Source: UBA7803 sp040219135 (GTDB lineage: Bacteria; Pseudomonadota; Gammaproteobacteria; Pseudomonadales; Azotimanducaceae). From it: 64,000 bases of DNA. Below the pieces are notes generated by a model. The model did not search any database and was not told where the DNA came from. It worked only from the letters and a program-made list of their open reading frames with translations. How positions within the stretch are numbered: the first letter of the stretch is position 1; every line of letters starts with the position of its first letter. This document shows, piece after piece, positions 8,177 through 14,978 of the stretch. The position numbers were made by a program, and so were the translations under genes. Location of the stretch: contig JAVJTA010000005.1 in the NCBI GenBank assembly GCA_040219135.1, positions 310,001 to 374,000 of the forward strand. The letters run 5' to 3'.

Positions 8177-9748
8177 CTCGGCCTTCACCGCCGTCAGCGC
8201 CGCCGCGAACAGGTCCGGCCGCTGGCGACGCCAGCCCGGCTTGTGCATGCGTCCCACCGCGTGGTGATGGGTGACGGTACCGCCGGCATCCACCACCACC
8301 GCCATGGCCTCGTCCTTGATGGTCTGCCACTGCTCGCGTTCGCGGCCGTCGGCCGCCGGGCCGGCGAAGCTGTAGTAGGGCGCCGGCCCGTCCGGATAAA
8401 CGTGGGTGAAGCGGCAGGAAAGATGAGATTCGGCGCCGAGCACCTCGCTCAGCACGGCCCCCACCCGCTCCCGCACACGGGCGTCGAACTCCGGCCATTG
8501 GTCCCAGGTGACCGCGGTTTCGAAGGTATCCGAGAGCAATCCGAGACCGTTGGTCAGCCCCGCGTTGACGCCGATGAACGAATCCCGCCAGGCGCCCACC
8601 GCCCCTTCCCGTCCGGTCGCCCGGCCGCTGCCGTCGTCGATGCGGATGGCGTCGTCGGCGATCTCGCCGCCGGCTGAGCGGGCGATGGCAACGGCCTCGC
8701 GGATCCAGGCACCCTGGGGAACGGCAGCGGATTCGAACCCGATCACCAGCAGCGCCCGGGTGCCATCGAGGGACGCGCTCTGGGCCGCTTCCACCGGGTC
8801 CAGCAGCCGCAGATTGGCGGGCCATAGCTTGGCCTGGACGATCTGCCGCGCGGCCTCCGCCCCGGCCGCCCAGTCGGCAAACACCACCCCGGCGCTGGCC
8901 CGGAACGTCGGCCGCTGCTGCAGGCGCAGCCAGCATTCGCTGATGATGCCGAGAGTGCCTTCAGAGCCCATGACCAGCCGGTCCGGGCTCGGGCCGGCGC
9001 CGCTGCCGGGCAGGCGCCGGGACTCCCACCAGCCGGCCGGGGTGAGCAGGCGGATGCTCTCGACGAAATCGTCGATGTGAGTGTGGTTGGTGGCGTAATG
9101 GCCGCCCGACCGCGTCGCCACCCAGCCGCCGACCGTGGACCAGGGGAAGCTCTGCGGATAATGCCGCAGGGTGAGGCCGTGGGGGCGCAGGGTGTCCTCG
9201 AGATCCGGGCCGAACACCCCCGCCTGGATGCGCGCCGCCCGGGAGGTGTGGTCGATCTCCAGTACCTGGTGGAAGTGATCCATGTCGACGGTCACCGCCG
9301 CCGGACGGTCCTCGGGAACCTGCACCCCCCACACCACAGAGGTCGCGCCGCCGTACGGAATGGCCGCGTAGCCGTGCTGGTCGCACCAGGCGAGGGTCGC
9401 CTCGAGCTCGTCCTCGGTGCGCGGATGGGCCACCGCGTCCGGCGGGTTCGGGAACCGGCCGCGGAGTGCCTCCAGCAGTTCCAGCGGGTGCCCACCGTAG
9501 GTGTGGAGCACGCGTTCGTCGTGGCGCGCGCTGACCCAGCCGGCCACAGCGTCCGGCACCGTCAGGCGGCTCGGCCGCAGCTCGATGTCTTCGAGCCGCG
9601 GAACCGGCGGCGGCGTGACCGTGCGGCCGAAGCGCGCCGATAGCCGCTCCGCCATGCGTCTGCGGTCCGCGTCGGACGGCTCGTCGGCCCGGTTACCCCA
9701 GGTCCAGAAACTGCGCGGCTGCTGCCAGCGCGGCGTTTTGTCGGCCAT
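8129..9748 (-). CDS. FAD-binding oxidase, alkyldihydroxyacetonephosphate-synthase-like
   Basis: The product is 539 residues. A PCMH-type FAD-binding domain spans about 100-290, with PHPRTEDELEATLAWCD-like and PYGGATSVVWG segments, then a GGWVATRSGGHYATNHTH region and a MGSEGTLGIISE motif. The C-terminal oxidase domain includes GGTVTHHHAVGRMH near residue 490. The three consecutive His match the catalytic motif of alkyl-DHAP synthases, which exchange an acyl for an alkyl chain in ether-lipid synthesis. Bacterial homologues are often only annotated as FAD-linked oxidases, so an alternative substrate such as a 2-hydroxy acid is possible. The next gene upstream is the phosphodiesterase at 9814. 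Confidence 0.82.
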   Translation of the reverse strand: MADKTPRWQQPRSFWTWGNRADEPSDADRRRMAERLSARFGRTVTPPPVPRLEDIELRPSRLTVPDAVAGWVSARHDERVLHTYGGHPLELLEALRGRFPNPPDAVAHPRTEDELEATLAWCDQHGYAAIPYGGATSVVWGVQVPEDRPAAVTVDMDHFHQVLEIDHTSRAARIQAGVFGPDLEDTLRPHGLTLRHYPQSFPWSTVGGWVATRSGGHYATNHTHIDDFVESIRLLTPAGWWESRRLPGSGAGPSPDRLVMGSEGTLGIISECWLRLQQRPTFRASAGVVFADWAAGAEAARQIVQAKLWPANLRLLDPVEAAQSASLDGTRALLVIGFESAAVPQGAWIREAVAIARSAGGEIADDAIRIDDGSGRATGREGAVGAWRDSFIGVNAGLTNGLGLLSDTFETAVTWDQWPEFDARVRERVGAVLSEVLGAESHLSCRFTHVYPDGPAPYYSFAGPAADGREREQWQTIKDEAMAVVVDAGGTVTHHHAVGRMHKPGWRRQRPDLFAAALTAVKAELDPRGVLNPGVLLDG

Positions 9749-9813
9749 GGCGACCCTCCTCCGTGGTCGACCGCTGAGCGGCCGACGGTTCAGGAATTCG
9801 ACGCGCGGAGCAC

Positions 9814-11076
9814 TCAGCGCTCAGGCGCCGGCGCTCCACCACCTATGAGCTGTTCGCCGATACCGCGCACCGGCCGGCCTTCGGACTGCCGCGGTGGATC
9901 GATGCCGAGCAGCCGGGCGATGGTGGCAGCCACGTCCACCTGGTGAACTTCCGGGATCACGAGGCCCTCAGGCACGCCGCGGCCCATGGCGAGAAACACG
10001 CCGGCCATGTCCGGATGGTCGGGACGATAGCCGTGGCTGCCGAACTCCCCGCCGAGAGCGAAATACAGCCGACCCAGATGCCCCGCCAGCCCGCGCGGCT
10101 GCGACAGCGTGAACGGCGGTTCCACAGTGACCACGATATCGCCGCTGCGACGCGGGTGCGAGAGCCGCCAGGCGGCGGGCACGTCGCGCTTCGCCCAGGC
10201 GCGGGCAGGCTCGAGACCGGCGATGGCCACCAGCGCCCGCTCCAGGTCGGCGGGATCGTCGAGATAGACGTTCGCCACCGCGCCGCCCATGACCCGGGCC
10301 GGCACGCCGGCCGCCTCGAGCCGGGCAGACAGATCGACATAGCGGCTCACGTCGGTCATGCCGTGATCGCTCACCAGGATCAGCGTGGTGCGATCCCATA
10401 GATCCAGGGCGTCCATGCCGGCCAGCAGCCGGCCGAGCTGCAGGTCCTGGGCCTCGAGCTGCGCCATCACTCCGCTGCTTTCTGAACCGTGGTCGTGGCC
10501 CTCGCCGTCGGCACCGGCCCAGTAGCTCATGATCAGGCGCGGGCGCTCCTCGGGCGGCAGCGCCAGCCACTCGAGGATCTGATCGACCTTCTCGGATTCC
10601 GGACGGTCACCGTCGAACGGCGCGATCCGGAAGCGGGTGCCCTGGCCGCGCCAATCGGACTCCGAGCCCACCCAGAAGTAGGTCGCCGCCGGCACGCCCT
10701 GACGCTCCGCGGCGATCCACAGGGGTTCCGCCTCGATCCAGTCGGCCTCCGCGGAGTAACGGTAGAGGCCACGTTCGGCATCGACGAACACGTTGTCGAC
10801 GATGCCGTGGGTATCCGGATAGGTGCCGGTGGCGAGGGACACGTGGCCGGGAAACGTGTTCGACGGATACACCGGGATCAGCCGTCCGGCGCGCACCCCG
10901 TCGCTCGCCAGCCGTTCCAGATTCGGCAACCCGGCACGGTCCGGATAGTCGTGGCGCACACCGTCCCAGGACAGCACCACCACACTCGACGCGGGCGCCG
11001 CCACGGCGGCTGCGACGGCGGCCGGCAGGGCGGCCAAAGCACCGACGAGCAGCAGCAGTCGCAGGACCCGATTCAT
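9814..11076 (-). CDS. Secreted ectonucleotide pyrophosphatase/phosphodiesterase-like enzyme
   Basis: The product is 420 residues with a signal peptide (about 1-27). It belongs to the alkaline-phosphatase superfamily, ENPP branch. Metal ligands and nucleophile are visible: Asp-38 in SWDGV, nucleophile Thr-74 in YPSNTFPGH, Asp-190 and His-194 in GADGEGHDHG, Asp-237/His-238 in SDHGM and His-348 in GSHGY. It should hydrolyse phosphodiesters or pyrophosphates, such as nucleotides or phospholipid head groups, in the periplasm. The start overlaps the stop of the cyclo-ligase homologue gene as ATGA at 11073-11076. Confidence 0.88.
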   Translation of the reverse strand: MNRVLRLLLLVGALAALPAAVAAAVAAPASSVVVLSWDGVRHDYPDRAGLPNLERLASDGVRAGRLIPVYPSNTFPGHVSLATGTYPDTHGIVDNVFVDAERGLYRYSAEADWIEAEPLWIAAERQGVPAATYFWVGSESDWRGQGTRFRIAPFDGDRPESEKVDQILEWLALPPEERPRLIMSYWAGADGEGHDHGSESSGVMAQLEAQDLQLGRLLAGMDALDLWDRTTLILVSDHGMTDVSRYVDLSARLEAAGVPARVMGGAVANVYLDDPADLERALVAIAGLEPARAWAKRDVPAAWRLSHPRRSGDIVVTVEPPFTLSQPRGLAGHLGRLYFALGGEFGSHGYRPDHPDMAGVFLAMGRGVPEGLVIPEVHQVDVAATIARLLGIDPPRQSEGRPVRGIGEQLIGGGAPAPER

Positions 11077-11855
11077 CGGCGTCCCGCATCGCCCTGCGGC
11101 CGCACCTCGGGACGCCGCTGCCGGCGCTCCTGCAGGCGCCGCAGGGCCAGCAGGAGCGGCATCGCCTCGAGGTCTTCGGCCGCGAGCCGCGACCAGTCGA
11201 TGCCGCCCGGCGCTGGCAACGGTTGCTCCACCCGCACGCTGCGGGTGGGGGTGCAGACCAGGGTGAGGGGAATGTCGTTGGCTTCGATGGGGAAGTCACC
11301 GACGATCTGCAGGTCGTGCACCGTGGTGGCCACCGGCACCGCGTCGAATCCGAGCTCGCGGAGAATGGCGAACTCCAGATCGCTGTAACCGGCCCCCTTG
11401 CCGGCGCGTTTGCCGGTGAGGGTCACCGCCGCGCAGCCCGTGACGATGGCGTCGAGTGCAGGCAGGTCCTCGAGCGCCACCTCCCGGGACCAGTCCGCCA
11501 TGGACGCGAGAGTCGCCGCCGCACCGAACCGCTCGGCCGGAATGCGGTCCGGGTCGAGCAGATGAAAGCCGCCCTGCAGCTTTGGCGTCGGCACGTAGAC
11601 CCGGATGCCCCGCGCCAGCGCCTCCTCGCGCACGTATCTCTGCGGCGCGTCGGGATTCACCTTGATCGCCGTCGCGTTCCGCCAGGGCGCCTCGTCGAAC
11701 AGGCGGTGGGCCGCCGCTGCGGCGCCGGCGAAGTTGGGAATGCGGCCGTGGGGCGGAAACGGAAATCGAGCCGCACCCTGTTGCTGAAGGGCATCCCACG
11801 CCCATTGTCGGGCCTGGGCCTTGTCGTCGAAGTCGCGAGGGTCAGCAGCGTTCAT
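11073..11855 (-). CDS. 5-formyltetrahydrofolate cyclo-ligase homologue (MTHFSD-like)
   Basis: The product is 260 residues from ATG 11855. The protein belongs to the COG0212-related branch: GRIPNFAGAAAAAHRLF, AIKVNPDAPQRYVREEAL, VYVPTPKLQGGFHLLDP and the GKRAGKGAGYSDLEFAIL nucleotide-binding segment. Canonical enzymes remake 5,10-methenyl-THF from 5-formyl-THF with ATP. This branch is longer than the roughly 190-residue classic enzyme and its activity is less certain. The frame is open to 11939, but that part would run through the inverted repeat and has no conserved sequence. It overlaps the downstream phosphodiesterase gene by 4 nt. Confidence 0.75.
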   Translation of the reverse strand: MNAADPRDFDDKAQARQWAWDALQQQGAARFPFPPHGRIPNFAGAAAAAHRLFDEAPWRNATAIKVNPDAPQRYVREEALARGIRVYVPTPKLQGGFHLLDPDRIPAERFGAAATLASMADWSREVALEDLPALDAIVTGCAAVTLTGKRAGKGAGYSDLEFAILRELGFDAVPVATTVHDLQIVGDFPIEANDIPLTLVCTPTRSVRVEQPLPAPGGIDWSRLAAEDLEAMPLLLALRRLQERRQRRPEVRPQGDAGRR

Positions 11856-11861
11856 GGGTTT

Positions 11862-11898
11862 CCAGTGTACTGGCAGCGCGCGACAATCAGTACACTGG
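11862..11898. promoter_or_regulatory. Perfect 11-bp inverted repeat between divergent genes
   Basis: CCAGTGTACTG at 11862-11872 is repeated in inverted orientation as CAGTACACTGG at 11888-11898, with 15 bp between. It sits between the cyclo-ligase homologue (minus) and the MFS transporter (plus). Each arm holds a -10-like TACACT on the outward strand. An operator for a dimeric regulator of the MFS exporter, or symmetrical divergent promoters, both fit. Confidence 0.5.
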
Positions 11899-11931
11899 GC
11901 ACACGCCGGTAAGGAACCCGCGGAAACCCAC

Positions 11932-13221
11932 GTGGCCAACTACATCATCGAGCGCTACCCGGCGCTGGGATTTCCCTTGTACCGACGCTACTGGCTGGCG
12001 TCGTTCGCTTCGGTAGGCGCGACCCAGTTGATCACTCTGGGCCAGGGCTGGCTGATCTTCGAGCTGTCCGGGTCAGCACTGCAGCTCGGCGTGCTCGGCG
12101 CCGCGGCCGCGCTGCCGAACATCCTGATGACGCTGGCCGGCGGTGTGATCGCCGACCGCTTCGACAAACGCCGCATCCTCATGTGCACCTCGCTGCTGAT
12201 CACCCTGCTGCTCGCCCTGCTGGCGTGGCTGGACGCCACGGACCGGGTCGCGGTGTGGCACGTGCTCGGCATCGCCGCCAGCTTCTCTCTGATCACCGGC
12301 CTCGACTGGCCGGTGCGGGTGTCGCTCTACCCGGAGCTGATCGACCGGCCCGCGTTCATGAGCGCGGTCGCGCTCAACTCGTTCATCTGGCAGGCCACCC
12401 GCATGGCGATGCCGGCGGCCGGCGGGCTGATCATCGCGGCCTCGGATACCGCCGTGGTGTTCGCGCTCGGCGCCGGCGGGTTCTTCGTGATGTTTCTGGT
12501 GATCGCCAGCATTCCCCTCAGGGCGGTGGCCGCGCAGGCGGGCTCGGCCTGGGATCAGGTCCGCGAAGGCGTGCGCTTCATCTGGCACACGGCCCTGTTC
12601 CGCTGGCTGATCCTCGCTACGTTCGTCGGCATGTTTTTCTCGCAGTCGTTCGCGCAGCTGATGCCGGTGTTCGCGGCGCTGCTGGATTCCGGGGAAACCG
12701 GCTTCGGCTACCTGCTGTCCGCCGGCGGCGTCGGCTCGGTCGTCGGCACGCTGCTGATCGGCGGCGTCCACCGCTACCGCAGGCTCGGAGCGATGATGCT
12801 CGGCGCCGCCGGGCTGGCCGCCGTCGGCGCCATGCTGTTCGCCACCCTGGCGGCGGCCGGCCTGTTCGCAGCGGCCCTGCTGACCGTGTTCCTCGGCGCG
12901 CTGTGCACCTCGGTGTTCATGATCAGTTCCATGACCGTCATGCAGCTCACCGTGCCGGACCGCCTGCGTGGCCGGGTGATGGGCATCCACACCATGGGAT
13001 TCAGCATGATGCCCCTCGGCGGGCTGCTGCTCGGCGCCCTGGCGGAGCGGCTCGGCGCCGCACCCGCGGTCTGGGCGGGCAGCAGCATCTACCTCGCGGT
13101 GGTGATCTGGATCGCGCTGCGCAAACGCGTGGTCAGCGGTCTGGACGGCCGCACCCTGGGCGGCGCCGATGTCGATCCGACGGCCCGCGCCGATGCGCGC
13201 CCGGCGGCGGCGGCGGAATGA
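11932..13221 (+). CDS. MFS transporter, EntS-like exporter family
   Basis: GTG 11932 gives 429 residues with about 12 transmembrane helices. The MFS signature is present: GGVIADRFDKRRIL in the loop 2-3 region and VPDRLRGRVMGIHTMGF in the second half. The shape (early RRYWLASFASVGATQLITLGQ) resembles the MFS_3/EntS group of small-molecule exporters. The substrate is unknown. The start is chosen where the conserved N-terminus begins; AAGGA lies about 15 nt upstream. An inverted repeat directly upstream suggests local regulation, though no regulator gene is adjacent. Confidence 0.85.
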   Translation: MANYIIERYPALGFPLYRRYWLASFASVGATQLITLGQGWLIFELSGSALQLGVLGAAAALPNILMTLAGGVIADRFDKRRILMCTSLLITLLLALLAWLDATDRVAVWHVLGIAASFSLITGLDWPVRVSLYPELIDRPAFMSAVALNSFIWQATRMAMPAAGGLIIAASDTAVVFALGAGGFFVMFLVIASIPLRAVAAQAGSAWDQVREGVRFIWHTALFRWLILATFVGMFFSQSFAQLMPVFAALLDSGETGFGYLLSAGGVGSVVGTLLIGGVHRYRRLGAMMLGAAGLAAVGAMLFATLAAAGLFAAALLTVFLGALCTSVFMISSMTVMQLTVPDRLRGRVMGIHTMGFSMMPLGGLLLGALAERLGAAPAVWAGSSIYLAVVIWIALRKRVVSGLDGRTLGGADVDPTARADARPAAAAE

Positions 13222-13243
13222 AACCTGCGCTCAGGCAGCCCCG

Positions 13244-13459
13244 GTGAGCGGGCTCGGCAAATGGCTCATGCTGGCAGGCGCCGTGCTGGTGCTCGTGGGT
13301 CTGCTGGTGCAGAGCGGGGCGCTCGGCTGGTTCGGGCGTCTGCCGGGAGACATCCGCATCGAACGGCCGAACGCGTCGTTCTACTTCCCGATCACGTCGA
13401 TGCTGCTGGTGTCGCTGGCGCTGTCGCTGCTCGTGCACGCGCTGAGGCGGTTCTTCTGA
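13244..13459 (+). CDS. DUF2905 family membrane protein
   Basis: The product is 71 residues from GTG 13244 with two transmembrane helices joined by the conserved loop LGWFGRLPGDIRIERPN, followed by FYFPITSMLLVS. This is the DUF2905 signature; the function is unknown. It begins 22 nt after the MFS gene and may be co-transcribed with it. The frame continues upstream to 13169 inside the MFS gene, but those residues are not family-like. Confidence 0.85.
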   Translation: MSGLGKWLMLAGAVLVLVGLLVQSGALGWFGRLPGDIRIERPNASFYFPITSMLLVSLALSLLVHALRRFF

Positions 13460-13476
13460 CCCGCCGAAGCCGACGT

Positions 13477-13491
13477 GCCACCCCGGGTGGC
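13477..13491. terminator. Short palindrome between convergent genes
   Basis: GCCACCC and GGGTGGC arms flank one central C in the 40-bp gap between DUF2905 (plus) and the coiled-coil protein (minus). It could act as a bidirectional transcription end, but there is no T-tract. Confidence 0.25.
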
Positions 13492-13499
13492 GCGACGCT

Positions 13500-14192
13500 T
13501 CAGCCAGCCGCCCGGGAGTCGTCCCGGACCATCTCCAGCTGCTGTTCCAGGGCGGTCAGAGCCCGGTGCTGCAGCGCGCGTTCCTGGGTCAGTTCCGCGA
13601 CCCGGCGCTGCTCGACGGCCAACGCCGAGCGGGCGCGCTCCAGTTCCTGGCGCGCCGCCTCCAGCGCTTCGCTCAGACGCTCGCGCTCGCCGTCGTCAAT
13701 CGGGGGTGCCACGGCCGCCGCCGGTTCCGGCGCCGCCGTGGCGGCTTGATCCGCCAGCGCATTGGCGCTGCCGGCGTCGTCGGCCTCGGGGTCACCCGGG
13801 TGCAGTTCCAGCTCGTCGCCCGGGTCAGGTTCCGCGTCCGCCTTCGGCGCAGCGGCCGCCGCGGCCTGCAGGGCTTCCAGCCGCTGGTGCAATCCGGCAC
13901 ACGCCCGCTCCAGGGTCGCCACCGCCTTGTCGCGATCGGCCACCAGCGCGCTCTGTTCCGCCACCGCCTGCTCCCGGGCGTGGACCTCGGCCAGCAGCCC
14001 TTCGATCTGCTGCTCCCGGGTCCGCAGCGCGGTCTCCACCTGGGGCAGGCGGCTGCGGCTGTCCATCAGCTGCCGCTCCATCTCCGCCTCCCGGGCCGCG
14101 GCCTGCTGGTGACGCCACAGCCAGCCGGCGGCGGCACCGAGCCCCAGGGCGACCAGCAGATACACGAACATCTTGGTGATGAGAAAGATCAA
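13500..14192 (-). CDS. Membrane-anchored coiled-coil protein
   Basis: The product is 230 residues. One N-terminal transmembrane helix (about 5-25) is followed by a long coiled coil (about 30-110). An acidic Ala/Pro-rich linker rich in Asp and Glu comes next, then a second coiled coil (about 165-222). There is no enzymatic motif. Its start overlaps the stop of the OmpA-BON gene (ATGA at 14189-14192), so the two are made together. A structural or cell-envelope scaffold role is inferred from architecture and partner only. Confidence 0.65.
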   Translation of the reverse strand: MIFLITKMFVYLLVALGLGAAAGWLWRHQQAAAREAEMERQLMDSRSRLPQVETALRTREQQIEGLLAEVHAREQAVAEQSALVADRDKAVATLERACAGLHQRLEALQAAAAAAPKADAEPDPGDELELHPGDPEADDAGSANALADQAATAAPEPAAAVAPPIDDGERERLSEALEAARQELERARSALAVEQRRVAELTQERALQHRALTALEQQLEMVRDDSRAAG

Positions 14193-14857
14193 GCGTCTTC
14201 TCCGATGATCCGGAACTCCAGGCGCCGGTTGTCCTGCCGGCCCGATTCCGTGGCATTGTCCGCGATCGGCTGCGCCTCGCCGTAGCCCACGGCGCGCAGC
14301 TGCTCAGGCGGCACGCCGCTCTGCACCAGATAGCGCGCAGCGGCTTCGGCGCGTCGCTGACTCAGGGTCTGGTTCATGGCCGCATCACCGCGATCGTCGG
14401 TGTGGCTCGCGACCTCGAAGGAAGCGCCACATCCGCGGGCGATGCCGGCGATCATGGCCAGCACCGGCAGACTCGACGCGGTCAGCTCGGCGCGGCCGGC
14501 CTTGAACGTCACCCGGCGATCCTTCAGGTACTCGTCGACCCGATTCTGACAGGTGCCGGCCTCGCCGATGATGGCGATGCGGTTGTCCACCGCGGAGACG
14601 CCGGCGATGCCGGCGGCGATCTGGCCGGCCCGGTCCTTCGCCAGGTAGTCGGGGGCCGCCCCGCTCAGCACCAGCCGCTGGCCGCGGCCTTCGACGCTGA
14701 CCCAGAACAGATCTTCGCGCTCCACGGCGGCGACCGCGGCGGCGCCGATCTCGTTCTGGATGGCGGACGCCTCGAGAAACGTGCAGGTGAACACCAGGCA
14801 CAGGAACAGCGCGCCGGTGCCGGTGAGCAGCTCGAATCGGGAAAACGTTAAGTCCAT
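14189..14857 (-). CDS. OmpA-like peptidoglycan-binding protein with BON domain
   Basis: The product is 222 residues from ATG 14857. An uncleaved N-terminal transmembrane helix is followed by a BON-like segment (GQRLVLSGAAPDYLAKD to VSAVDNRIAII). An OmpA C-terminal domain follows with SHTDDRGDAAMNQTLSQRRA, GVPPEQLRAVGYGEAQPIA and QDNRRLEFRI, which bind peptidoglycan. The order TM-BON-OmpA resembles mycobacterial ArfA/OmpATb. It is the first gene of a two-gene unit with the coiled-coil protein. A TATACT -10-like box on the minus strand at 14966-14971 could serve it, but no -35 is clear. Confidence 0.85.
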   Translation of the reverse strand: MDLTFSRFELLTGTGALFLCLVFTCTFLEASAIQNEIGAAAVAAVEREDLFWVSVEGRGQRLVLSGAAPDYLAKDRAGQIAAGIAGVSAVDNRIAIIGEAGTCQNRVDEYLKDRRVTFKAGRAELTASSLPVLAMIAGIARGCGASFEVASHTDDRGDAAMNQTLSQRRAEAAARYLVQSGVPPEQLRAVGYGEAQPIADNATESGRQDNRRLEFRIIGEDA

Positions 14858-14978
14858 ACCTGCGTTCGGGCTCTGAAAGCCCTCCAGTATGGCCACTCGG
14901 CGGTGCTGGCAGCGTTAACCAGTTCGCGTCAACACCGCCTCCGGGCCGGTCTTGGTTGTCTGCATAGTATAGGCAACA

